In this document: piece by piece, positions 11,549 to 23,088 of the stretch
Numbering within the stretch: position 1 is the stretch's first letter
Layout: every line of letters begins with the position of its first letter
Assembly: GCF_009727055.1 (NCBI RefSeq)
Contig: NC_052353.1
Location: 44,775,734 to 44,839,733, forward strand
Direction of reading: 5' to 3'
Origin: Benincasa hispida
Taxonomy: Eukaryota > Streptophyta > Magnoliopsida > Cucurbitales > Cucurbitaceae
DNA: 64,000 nt
Notes under the pieces: model-generated
Told to the model about the DNA's origin: nothing
The model's database searches: none
The model's input: the letters and a program-made list of their open reading frames with translations, nothing else
Made by a program: the position numbers and the translations under genes

Positions 11549-13079
11549 ATAGATAATCGATCACATTTTGTATAGCGCTACATTGGTATATTTTCTTATA
11601 ACTTTTAGTTGAAAATATTTTTCTTATTACTATTGCAGGAATAACTAGAAAATAAATGAAAATTTGTTATAATCGCACATCATTCTCTCCCCGATCCCAA
11701 CTACAAGAGTACTCTCTCAAAACTATTGTATCAAGCACAGCCTTTTTCCATTCTCAAATTAAAAAAAACGAAGAATAATTAAACTAGACTACTCAGCACA
11801 CCGGAACTCAAAGTATTTTAAATTGGGACAACTTGAAATCAAAAGTTATAAGCTCATTTCATAGTGTTTGGAGCTTATCATTTCCTTCAAAAAAAATTTA
11901 TGGGACAACCACTCTTCTAATTTTGTCAAAATTTAACGTTTTCTTTCCATTTTTTTTCAAAAAATTATCAGTCAGACGTATACCTCTAAATTTTGAAATT
12001 CAATTCGTATAAAACCATAAAAAATTGAATATATATTTTTCTTTTTCTTTGTTCAAAAAAGATTTAGTAGTGTTGGAGAGTCTAAATTTGTTGTAAAATG
12101 TAATGAAGTTGGCAATGGTAAATCATTTAAAAGAAAGAAAAATGCAAAAGTGAATACACTATACATGAAAACTATGGATAAAAAGAAATTCAATGTGATG
12201 AAATATTTATACAAGAATCACATATAAATGATAGTTATTGATATTCTATAACTACAATATGTAGGTCAAAAGAATCCTAGTCCCTAAACCCTTGAGAGCA
12301 CAAATCATACATAAATATATAGTGGGCCAATAGTTTTTATGAGAAGACTAAGTCAAAAATCCTTAAAAAGTAATAAATAAATAAATAATGAGGTTACCCA
12401 ATGTTAACAACTTGCAATATAACATCAACATATATGGCAGTAAACTTTTTTGAGAATGTTTTTGGTTCAAACATAAATGAGTGTGTACTAGTCCTTCTGA
12501 TCAGCTGAATGTCTCTTTTAATGCAACTTGGGGTTATTAATTGAATTGGGCAACTTGAAAAGTTGTCCCAAATGTGTTCTTATTTGCCCATTATTAAAAA
12601 CATAAGCAAATGACCCCAATCCCCACATAATAATTATTGTAAGTTTTTTTCTTTTGGATAAATAAAATATAAATGATTTAGTTGATAACCATTTGACTTT
12701 TAAATTATTTTTCAAAAAATTAAGTTGTACATCCACATTATTTTCACCTATAAATTTCTTTATTTTCTATCAATTCTCTACAATATTTTCAAAATTCAAG
12801 TTAAGTTTTGAAAATAAAAAAGACGCGGTTTTTAGATTTTTTTTTAAAAAAAATTGATTAAGAAATTAAATGTTTCTTTTCATAGTTAAAAAGATATGAA
12901 GAGTAAATAAACATAACTTTTGAAACCAAAATACATAAAACAGAGTCGTCTTCAAATGTAAGCTTTTACTTTTACTTTTCTGTTTTTTTTTTCAATATAG
13001 GTTAATAACCACTACTTCTAAAGATAGATTATAATTGGTTCTTTTTGTTACTCATATTTTTAAAAAGGAAAAGTATTTT
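11549..13079. other. Intergenic AT-rich DNA, no gene seen
   Basis: AT-rich, many short homopolymer A and T tracts. The open frame at 12518-12736 (minus) is low-complexity without recognisable motifs. Confidence 0.6.
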
Positions 13080-13250
13080 AAATGACAAAATAGTTGAAAA
13101 TATTTACAAATAATAGTAAAATATCACAGTCTATCTGTAATAGATCGTGATAGACTATGATAGACTATTATCTGTGTCATGTTTATAATGGTCTATCGTA
13201 GATAGATAATAAAATTTTGCTATTATTTATAAATATGTTAGGTCATTTTT
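13080..13250. mobile_element. MITE of the CTATCA palindrome family, copy 1
   Basis: The left arm has ATAGTTGAAAATATTTACAA and a following AATAGTAAAAT; the right arm has the complementary ATTTTGCTATTATTTATAAA. The centre is made of repeated GATAGACTATGATAG-type motifs that are self-complementary. Similar sequences occur near 29460, 30345 and 41730, so this is an interspersed non-coding family rather than local noise. Ends are approximate. Confidence 0.65.
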
Positions 13251-13255
13251 CAGTA

Positions 13256-14750
13256 TTTATGAGCAATCATTTCAAAAATCCTTTGACAAATCAAACCCTT
13301 TTTTAAAATATATATATATATTAAAAAACTCGACTTCACTAGTGAAATTTTAACTTAAAATTCATTGTGAAGAAACAAATTTGGAAGGTAGAAACTAAAA
13401 GCAAAATATTAAAAAAAAAAAAAAAGTGTAAAATTTCTAAGAAAGAGAGGGATAGATGAAGTGAAAGGTAGTAGGAGAGAGGGGGGGCCAAGAGGGTAGT
13501 TTTCTGTTGACAATGACCACATAGATTGTGATTGAAGGAATCATTATAGAGAAAGGCTTGGTCCCATATGTCTCTACTTGCAATAGAAGGTCATGTGTGG
13601 AAGTTGCACAAAATTTAGAGGGAAAAGCAATATATTACATATAAAAAAATATATTGAGGAGGAGATTTACATTAGGGTTTGTGGGGTTCTTGAGGAGGGA
13701 GGGGGCCATTTTTAGGTGATAATGGAAGTAGCCTTCATCCTCTCTGGACATGCACCCACCTAAATTCAAGTATATCTTCTTTTGCCTCTTCACTTTACCT
13801 CTTACTTTGCTTCACCCTTCAAATTTTCTCCTACAAAATCAACTTTGCAACTAAAGCAAATCATTTGGGTTTCTAAAATGAAAATTCTTCTTTACCTAAT
13901 TCCATTTTTTGCTTGAGGAATCGAAAATCCGACCTAAAATAGTTCACGTATGATTAGAGTAGCGGAAAGTAAAAGAAAATGTGAACTTCTCAAAATTAAA
14001 GAAATATTATATTTAGGATACGATCGTGTAGTCGTCATGATTTCATTAACACTTATTTTTGTGTTTTTGGGTTTTTTTTCCTTTCTTTTTCAATCGTGAG
14101 ATAAGATTAAATTTCATTTTGATTGTCATTGAAGTTTTGCATTTATTTCATTTTAGTTATTATAAAGACTTTGAAAATTTTAGATCCCTATTTTTTTAAA
14201 AAAAAAAAAAAAAAAAATCTATTTCAAACCTATTTTTTTAACTTAAAAATTCTACCCATATGATTTTCATCTACTCAACATCCTCTGTCTCAATCATCCT
14301 ATATAACTTTTTATTTATATTTACACCGTCGTTTAATACATCTTAAAATAGGTATATCTATTGAGAAAATTTTAATGACCAAAATAAAATTAAAATAAAA
14401 CTAAGAGATTAAAATAAATGTTTTAACCTTTTAGAATTTAAAATAGAACAATAATATTCGAATTTCATGTATTAAATGCGTTTTAAATATTGAAATTAAG
14501 CTATAATTAGGATTTGAGAAACCTATATTATTTGAGATCATACACATACTTCTAACAATCATGGGAGTGATCACGAATAATTTAGCAAACATACTCATTT
14601 AATAATTCCTCAAGGAAATGATTAAACTTTCTAAAGTTTAATTAAAGAATAATCAATGCACTGATTAAGAAACAAAAAGACCAAAAAGAACAAGATAGAG
14701 ACAAAAAGAGGTTATTTTTCGAAATCCAATTTTTCTAATTTTAGAACACT
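13256..14750. other. Intergenic AT-rich DNA, no gene seen
   Basis: No supported gene. A G-rich patch with a run of seven G lies near 13482, and A-runs near 13409 and 14199. Pyrimidine-rich sequence at 13770-13850 resembles a plant 5' leader but no ORF follows. Confidence 0.55.
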
Positions 14751-14754
14751 TCCA

Positions 14755-14920
14755 CGTCAGATTCCGTAATACACGGCATAATATCCACCAAAACTCCGTA
14801 ATTATCTCACGCGTTCATATGCGCGTGTTTTTACCCATCCAATAGAGAGTGAACGTGATCACACGCGCCAATATTGAGATTGGAACACGTGGTTTAAAAG
14901 TTAGGGTTTTTGTTGTTGCC
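14755..14920. promoter_or_regulatory. Isolated G-box/CGCG-box island (candidate promoter)
   Basis: In otherwise AT-rich DNA, about 150 bp hold a palindromic pair CACGCG (14808-14813) and CGCGTG (14822-14827), an ACACGCGCC block near 14860, a G-box CACGTG (14886-14891) and a telo-box-like TTAGGGTTTTTG (14901-14912). Such clusters are typical of plant promoters, with the telo-box near the start of transcription. No ORF follows on the plus strand, so it may be a relic promoter or drive a non-coding transcript. This is inference from motifs alone. Confidence 0.35.
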
Positions 14921-16348
14921 GTTGTTTTTATTGACCCTATGATCCTTGAACGGGAAATTTGCAAAGTGATGTTTTGATAATAATTAATGTAATAATGTCA
15001 ATCACATTCATGAGAGCAATTTGACATTGCTTGTTGTAACATGTAGGGTTGGCACGGGGTCGAGATGGGTTGGCGACGTATTTCCCATTTTTAATGTCAT
15101 ATCGTATGAAATTTTTATTGTTGTATCTGCTTCATTTATTGGTTTTTGAAAATTTAAAGTAGGATACGAAAATCATTATCTTGATAATTGAGTGAGAATG
15201 AAAATACAGAAACTATGTGAGAAACAGACTTACACGAACGCTGAGACGATTGTATGATCCAAAAACTTAGTTTTATGTTTGGCCATTGTTGAAAATACGA
15301 TTGTTTCTTAATAATGAAATATCACTTCTTAGTGTATGTATATATAAAAGATGGATATTTTAAAAATTGAGTTTTTAATTTTCAAATTTTGGTTTTGTTT
15401 TTAAAAATATGAGTAGAAACTAATTGACAAAATATAGAAATTTAAGAGTGCAAATTGTATTCATAAGCTTAAATTTTCAAAAGAAAAAAAAAGTCATCAA
15501 ACGGAATATTAGCTTTTTAGTTTTGGGTTTTTTAAAATTCCTATAAACATTATATACACTTGATGCCTTTTTGGGTTTTGATATCTACTTTCTAGAAATG
15601 TTATCAAAATCCAAGTCAAGTTTTGAAAACTAAGACTTGTTGGGTAACCACTTCATTTTTTTGTTTTGGTTTTTAAAAATTATGTATTTGTTATTTCTTA
15701 ATTTCTTACTCATGGTTTTTATTTTCCTATATAAACATTTGAATTCTTAGCCAATTTTCAAACACAAGAATAAGTTTTCAAAACTACTTTTTTTAGTTTT
15801 TGAAATGTGGTTTGGTTTTGAAAACATTCTTAAAATCAAGACAACGAAATATATAAAACAATCGATAAAATTGATGTTTATAGACTTAATTTTTAAAAAT
15901 TAAAAACCAAAAAATCAAATGTTTATCAAATGGGGCTTAAAAAAATAGTTTTTCAAAACTAGTTTTTGTTACTGAAATTTGGCTAATAAACCAAAGGTTT
16001 ACTTAGAAAAGATGGAAACCATTTTTTTAACAAGAAACTAGAGGAATTAGAGGAATCAGTAAGTGCATCCAAACATTTCAACTAAGTTGTCACATCTATG
16101 ACTCTCCTCATCATACCCAAAAACCAATAGAGATTCTCATTGCCACAAAAGATGATGCAAATGTACAGAGGGAGCAAGAAAATCTCACACAAAGGAGAAG
16201 AGGATACACTAAAACAGAGAGATGTATGAAGGAAGCTAGAAGAAAGCTATCCAATTTAAAGCTAAAGTAGAAGTGTCATAGTTGAAAAAAAAAAAGGCAA
16301 ATTTAGAGTACTAAGAAATCGCAACAATGGTGATATCCATAAAAAGAT
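14921..16348. other. Intergenic AT-rich DNA, no gene seen
   Basis: No coding region recognised. Repeated AGTTTTTGAAA/TTTTGGTTTT motifs at 15350-15960 make it internally repetitive. Confidence 0.55.
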
Positions 16349-16351
16349 TAA

Positions 16352-16628
16352 GAGACTGTTTTGGGCACTGAAATGATATAGGATGTGAGGAGTTCTGATG
16401 TCTGAGGAGTTCTGATTGAGTATGAACGATTGAGTATGATCAAGTATGTTCAAGCACTGAGATGATATATGATATACGAAAGAAAAATGACGGTGAGATA
16501 CGAAACACGTTCTGAAAATGAGCCCATTAACAATTAAAATTGATGAGATAGGATAATGAGCCTCCAAACACTGAGATGATATAAGATATGGGGATATACC
16601 ATCTCATGTTGGGCCCCCAAATTGTCCC
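16352..16628. mobile_element. Tourist-like MITE (PIF/Harbinger), 277 bp, TSD TAA
   Basis: Ends are GAGACTGTTTTGGG and the complement of GGGACAATTTGGGG (10 of 14 bases match), flanked by TAA at 16349-16351 and 16629-16631. A 3-bp TWA duplication with GGG-type termini fits the Tourist/PIF-Harbinger group. The interior has three copies of a CACTGAGATGATATATGATA-like unit (near 16367, 16455, 16568). No transposase. The minus-strand open frame over this element is incidental. Confidence 0.72.
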
Positions 16629-16631
16629 TAA

Positions 16632-18217
16632 GTGAGACCTTAAATTTTGTGATTGAAGAGACGATTGTTCCACTTAATTCATATGTTCAGAAGACAAAAA
16701 ACCCAAGATATTGGATAGCATCACATTTTTGGAACCAGCGAGGGGCAAAACCAGAGTTATGGGATATAAGAGGACATTGATGGAGAGATGGATGATGTGG
16801 AAATAATAGAACATATTATTAAGAATTTGTGAGAAAACAAGTAAAACCAAACCTAAATAATTATCACCATATTTCTTAATAAATAGTTGTTGGATTTATT
16901 ATTTTAATTTAACTCATCAACTTAAAAAGTTCAAAGTTTTAATTAATGGAAAATTATTCCTTTAGAGTTTTAATTAACTCAAATTGTAAAGTTTTGGTCA
17001 CAAATAAAATAATTTACCAAAGGAAAAAGAATGTTTGACATACCAAGTTTAGATTTATCAAATCTATGATTTTGGTTGCATGCAGTAAAACATTTTTTAA
17101 CCATATGTGGTATGAGAGAATCAAATTTTTTACTTTGAATTCGATAATACAAATATTATATTAATGGATTTATATTCATTTTAGATACATGTAGTAATTT
17201 GTATGTATTAATTTGCATATTCGAAACTAAAGAAACTTAAGTTTATGTAATCTCTATGTATTTATGAATTAATGATTCGGTAAAATTTAGAATCTAGTAT
17301 AAAATATGTGATGTTACATATAAAGTTATATATCTTTGTGCATTGAATTCATGCAAGTAGCCTATTAAATTTACAACCTTGTAACTTAAAATAAACGAAG
17401 TCACCTATTAAATGTATGTATTGGACTTTCTAGGCCTACCTAAGTTGACAGACTTATTCTGAAATCTATAGCCGAAACATCACCTAAATGATTTACTTGG
17501 TTTTAATTCTCTATAAATTTGCCCACACTTTCTCTCTCCAATACTATCATCAAAATTGAAAAAAAAAAAAAGGAAAAAGAAAAAAAAGAAAAAAACTATT
17601 GAACTAAATGACATTGGAGGTTGAATGGTCATCTTCTACATTGGTCTTTTCTTTCTTTTCTTTTTCCTCTGTTTTCCACATAGTTCTTTCCCTCTTATCT
17701 TACTAAAAAAAAAATAAAAAAAATAAAACCTCTTCTCCTTACGTAAAAATCATCGATCAATTATCACACTGACATTTTTTTTTTTAAAAAAAATGATATA
17801 TTAGATTAGTATATGCATCTGAATATCTCCATTAGGTGGACACATTCTTAGCACCATCATCATCTCTCATTCAAAAATCATCAATCCATTGTCACATTGA
17901 CAACTTTTTGGTACATATCTCTAAACTCTTTTGTAATGACGATACTTCGACCGTTTTATTCATCAATGAAGCTCTTTAAAGTATCTTTTTCAAAGAAAAA
18001 AAATCATGGATCAATTAAATAACCCTAATCTTTTTGGTGTTTTTAGTGTTATATTAGAAAGAAAACAAAATCACAATGCTTCTTTGAACTATAAAATGTT
18101 GTTTCAATTAAATAAAAAAATGAATTTTGAAAATTTAACTGAAAGCTATGATGTTTCTTATAAAAAGATTGTTTAAATTCAAAAGAGATATATTAAGCAT
18201 GAAAGATAGTTTATGAT
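16632..18217. other. Intergenic AT-rich DNA, no gene seen
   Basis: No gene recognised. Homopolymer-rich stretches at 17555-17600 and 17705-17730. A degenerate tRNA-like motif around 17110-17160 is too weak to call a SINE. Confidence 0.55.
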
Positions 18218-18834
18218 TGTCAAGGACAATAAATCTCCATAATGATATGATATTGTCCAGGCTTTGCTTTTCGAATTACCCCAAAAGACCTTATATTAAT
18301 GGAGATAATTGTTCTTACTTATATACCAATGATCATTCCCTTCCCTAATCAATGGGGGATTTTGTTCACACTCCTAACAATCATCTCCTCGAACAAAGTA
18401 CCACTTTGAGTGCACTCCTAACAATCGTCCCCTCGAACTAAGTACCTTCCGTTCATCTTGTGTCACTTGCTCTTCATTTCGAGGCACGCCGGTTTATCCC
18501 AAGTCAACTTGCTTTTCTATCTTGAGGCACATCTCGTTCATCTTGGATCAACATCTAAATAGAGCATACAAGCACCAGCACGGACCACACTTGCTCTTAT
18601 CAAGGTAAGGGAACCATAAGACTACCTAGATAGTGTACTAGCAAGGCTCACTAAATTTCTTTGTTCATTATCTGATGATTTCACCCACACACTAGGTTTA
18701 GAACAAGACCCTGATACCAATTGTTAAAGACAACAGACCTCCACATCTCCACAATGGAATGATATTGTCCACTTTGGGTTAAACTCTCATGACTTTGTTT
18801 CTAGAACCACCCCAAAAGACTTCATACAAATGGA

Positions 18835-21800
18835 ATGTAGGTTTGTGAAAATCCTACGGAAGCATGATCGGATCCCAAAATCATTTATTTTATAAAAAAC
18901 TAAATAAGAGATGGAAACTAATTATGCAATACAATTACAACATGCTACTACAATTAAAATAAAAGATGATAAGAGGAATTAGGGTTAGGATAACACTTAG
19001 CCTTGATGATACAGGTCTTCTTGAATTCCTCTCCTTGATCTTGTACACAATGATTTTCCTCGAAATCTTCGAACATCAAGAATAAAGTAACACCAAATCC
19101 CAATTTGGTTGAATACGACAACCGAATTTCCTAAGTATTCTCTTTTGAGTGAAAATCCAAATGAGTTGTGGGCTCTATGATATATTTAGTAGAGAGAGAG
19201 ATTGATTTTGAGAGGAATTCTTTTTACAGAGAGACTAATTTGGAAGGAAGCACTCGATCTCTTCTCTGTGTGAAAAAGGAAGAAGAAAAACTCAGATTTC
19301 CTCTAATCCTCTCTTTAATTCAAAAAATAAATTAAAATTAAAATTAATTTTTAATTTATATAATATATATTTACATAATAACTAACTTACTATATAATAT
19401 ATATTAATCTATATGTTATATCTAATATAGCATATAACCTATAGTTTATATTATATCAAATATAATATAACCTATAATTTGATATTCTCTCATTCAACCT
19501 ATAGTATTTAATATGAATCAATTCATATTAAATATAACCTATAGTTTTCATATGAATCTAATTCATGTATTTAATATTTGAATCATAGTCAAATATTTAT
19601 TCCTCTCAAAATAAACTTTATATATTAAAATGCATCAAATACATTATATTATATCACATATAATTAATTAATTATATCATATATAATTAATTCATTTAAT
19701 TTGAACAATTCATATTAACCCAAAATTAATTTGATTCTCAATAATCCCATTTAAGCTACCGATGGGACCTTATGGACCTATAGATTGAAACTCCAATGGT
19801 ACTTGTATAATTAATTAAACTTTTTGATTAAATTACCCAATTTTCATTAACTGTCGGTCACTTCACTAAAAATCAATAGCTACACTCTTCGCACTTCATA
19901 TATATTTATGTATACATTGGATATAACCAATCAATAGTATGTTGACCCTTCACAAATTACTCGTAAGTAAAGTTGGGCCAAAATTATTATTTTGTCCTTG
20001 TAGTTACATCTAACTACTTAAGTACCATAGTTCCCTCTAATGAATAATAAGTCATAGTCCAACTTGTTGGAATTGGTGTCCTAATTCTCCCGGAGTCTCG
20101 TTGTTTTGTAAAGATACACATTGTTCAATGAATAAAATAAGTGTTATTTAATTCTAGCATTTACTCATATCCAATAAACAAAGCTCCTTGGTTATCATAT
20201 GTGAACTTAAGCATGTATATGTGATATACAAGTGGATCATACCTTAAGTGATAATCTAAATCGGTCTGTAGTATAAGGATTAAGGTGGGATACCTGATCC
20301 TGGTGACACTACGGATATGGCCCGCTTTATAGAGGTTTGCAAGTATTGTAAACTACTATAGATAGTAGATCCTGACCATTCGTGTTGAGACGTGGAACGG
20401 GGGTGTCCTATACAAAGAGTTTGTATAAGACCTAGACCACGAGATGACTAGACTCTGTATATAACGCCGTTGATACTAGAGAATTGCATCTCACCTAAAT
20501 GACCATAGGTGACACGACCTCAATCCTAAGTGTTTTGGAAACTCTTGCCTTTGAGGGCGGTCGTTTTATTAGTATGGGTGAGAGTGGCCAGATTGCCAAC
20601 TCAACATGCCTACCTTTTTGGGAACTTATCTGATCTGGGACTTGGAAACTCAATCCACAAGATGGAATTCACTCCTTTCCCGAAGCAGGGATAAGTAGAG
20701 AGATTGCTCCCTTAAGGGCTGATTCTAGGGCTTGAACATAGTGGCTACAACTTCTCTTTGGAAGAGAAGACTCAGTCATAGTAGGACTATGACTTATGTT
20801 CATTAGAGGGATCAGTGGTACTTAAGGAGACAGATGTAACTACAGAAGCATAACGGTTATTGGCCCAGCTGTACTTATGAGGGATCGGTGAAAGGTTGTC
20901 GCACTGCTGATTGGTTAAGATGGACACATAATATATTTGTAGTGAGGAGAGTTCGGCTATCGATCTTTAGTGGAATGCCTGATAGTTAACGAATAGTGGA
21001 TCCCGTGACTAAAGAGTTTAGTCAGTTATTCACGTACCGTTGGAGCTTCGGATCTACAGGTTCATGAGGTCCCCTTAGTAGTTGGATTTTATTGATGATC
21101 AGTTCTTGGTGTTGATTTCAAATGTTCAAATTGACAAGAGGTATTTTGATTATATATGATATAATGGGTATGATATATAAGATACATCTAGTGGAGGATT
21201 GATGTAAATGAGATTTACATTAAGTACCATGGAATAGAAAAAGAATTATGGTTTATTTGTTTCATGAGTTGAAATATTAAAACTATATGTTATAAATATA
21301 GTATGATAAAGTTGGTTATCATTTATATTTATAATAATATTAATTATTAGATAATTAATTCTTTTTCTTTTAAATAACCAAAGTAGTAGGTGGTTATTGG
21401 ATCATGGTAACCATGAGTTTAAAAGGAAAGTGGTTTCCTATTTTGAAAAGAAGTTTTTTTTTCAAACATTTAAAAATGTTTTGAGTTTTCTCTCGGTGAA
21501 AAAGAAACTCACGAAGTTGTCATGTAAATACAGATTTACTAAACGGTGGTTGGGTGAGTTAAACGATCGTGCAGGTGCGAGCTAAACGATCGTGCAGTGT
21601 TTACTAAACGATCACATAGCTTTGTTCGACGATCGCTGGCCCAAGGTAAACAATCGTGTAAAGTCTGTACGCGACAGACCTAGCTAAATGATAGAGCTAA
21701 ACAATCGCATAGCTTTTGCTAGATGATTGCATAACTTTATCTAAACGATTGGGCATCGACTTATACGATAGGTCTCAGCTATCTCCCACTTGCCCAATTG

Positions 21801-23003
21801 TGTATGTGATCGTTGTTTCCTTCGTTCATCTGCCTCATACCAAGTCTGAATAGAGCCCACCCTCTGGATTCTCACACTGAGAATACCAAGGTCACCTTGT
21901 TGGTGGTGTCAGACTCAACTCGTCACCGTCGAGGTTTTCTGGAGGCCGTTCGTGTCGCGGAAGAGTTCGTGACCAAGGAGATCATTGAGGATGAGCGCGA
22001 AGTGTTCGTGTTGTGTTACGGTCATGTAGATCGAACGCTCGTGGTTGTTGTTGTTCGATCAAAGTTGTACATCGAAGCATGGAGACACTGCTGCATTTGT
22101 TCGTACAGTTTTTCCCTCTGTACATTTGAGATTCTCATGCTGTAATTTCTGTATTATTTGCATAACTGCTTGTTTGAAGTCGACTATAAAAGCATTGGTA
22201 ATTCATGATTGCAGTTTGGAATAATCTTGTTCCGCTACTCACAGGGATTTCATTTTCGATTTTCTTCACAACTATGACCAAACCTTTCTTCGGCTAGGAG
22301 AGGATGTAATGCCACATTATTTAAGCCCCGGAATTAGCTCTTAAAGGGAGCAATTTCTCTACTTTCTTTTACTATAGAGAATGAGTGAATTTCTTCATAT
22401 GTAGTTGTGTTCCCAGCTATCCAATTAGTTGAATCCCCAAAATGGTAGGCATATTGAGTCAGTGATACTAGCCACGCTTACCCATGTAGAATAAAGAACT
22501 GTCTTCATAGGCGGAAAAGTCCACAATGCACTTGGGATTCAGGTCAAGTCACCTATGGTCATCCTAGTGAAATGTAAGTCTCTTCTATCAACGATGTTAT
22601 GTTGTGAGACTAGTCATTTCGTGGTTGGTCTTATACAAACTCTTTGTATAGAACATCTCCACTCAATGTCTCCATATGAATAGACAGATCATTTGTAGCA
22701 CTTTACAACAATTGTAACATCTACAAAGTAGGTCGTAATCATAGTGTCACCAAGATAAGGTATCCAGCCTGATCCATCTACTAAAGTTCGTTTAGGTAGC
22801 CTCTTAAACATGATCCACCTGTATGTCTCCATGTACCTGTTTAATTTATAGAAGGCAACTCTTGATCTTAGTTAATTGGTTTTGTTGGTTAATGCTACTA
22901 AATATCAAATAGAATGTCTCTAATTTTATTAGATTAATAAAATGTTTGTACATTACGATTACAAACTATAGAACCCATAAGATTTAGGACATCAACCCCA
23001 ACA
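18835..23003 (-). mobile_element. Solo LTR (Copia-type) inserted in the TRIM, TSD TGGAA/TGGAT
   Basis: On the minus strand it starts TGTTGGGGTTGATGTCC (complement ending 23003) and ends with the complement of TGTAGGTTTGTG at 18835. Flanks are TGGAA (18830-18834) and TGGAT (23004-23008), a 5-bp duplication with one difference. It interrupts the left LTR of the TRIM, whose sequence resumes on both sides. A second solo LTR splits it at 20060-22273; without that, it is about 1960 bp. No coding content. Confidence 0.87.
20065..22268 (+). mobile_element. Solo LTR (Copia-type), 2204 bp, TSD CAACT
   Basis: Starts TGTTGGAATTGGTGTCC and ends GATTTTCTTCA, flanked by CAACT at 20060-20064 and 22269-22273. 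The surrounding minus-strand LTR reads straight across if this block plus one CAACT is removed. It contains the family middle (20590-20720), TACCGTTGGAGCTTCGGATC near 21040, and a dense ACGATCGT motif array at 21560-21760. The open frame at 21813-22145 lies in the U5-side part and is antisense-open in the sister copy at 26.1-26.4 kb, so it is not treated as a gene. Confidence 0.93.
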
Positions 23004-23088
23004 TGGATATAATTATCCTTATTTATATACTCATGATCATTCCCTTCCCTAACCAAATTGGGATTTTGTTCGTACTCCTAATAATATT

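Larger units (their letters stand above)
18218..23083 (-). mobile_element. TRIM (miniature LTR retrotransposon), split by nested LTRs
   Basis: Two direct repeats flank a 342-bp interior. On the minus strand the 5' LTR runs 23083-23009 plus 18834-18722 and the 3' LTR runs 18379-18218. Both start TRTTAGGAGT and share the GGGAAGGGAATGATCAT block and CCCAAAAG-type middle. Directly after the 5' LTR (complement of 18708-18721) is ATTGGTATCAGGGTC, a near match to the initiator-Met tRNA primer-binding site, and before the 3' LTR (complement of 18380-18394) is a polypurine tract GTTCGAGGAGATGAT. The interior carries no gag or pol. Without the nested insertion the element is about 690 bp, the size of a TRIM. 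Flanks ATGAT and ATATT do not give a clean duplication. Confidence 0.78.

Noticed and set aside
16262..16567. 101-codon minus-strand ORF
   Set aside because: It overlaps the Tourist-like MITE and its flank; no family resemblance.
17105..17180. tRNA-like motif resembling the SINE at 9430
   Set aside because: A and B boxes are too degraded to distinguish from chance.
21813..22145. 110-codon plus-strand ORF near the end of a solo LTR, and its antisense partners at 26086-26403 and 26154-26366
   Set aside because: They lie in homologous positions of two LTR copies but in opposite reading senses, and show no protein family; they are open by composition.
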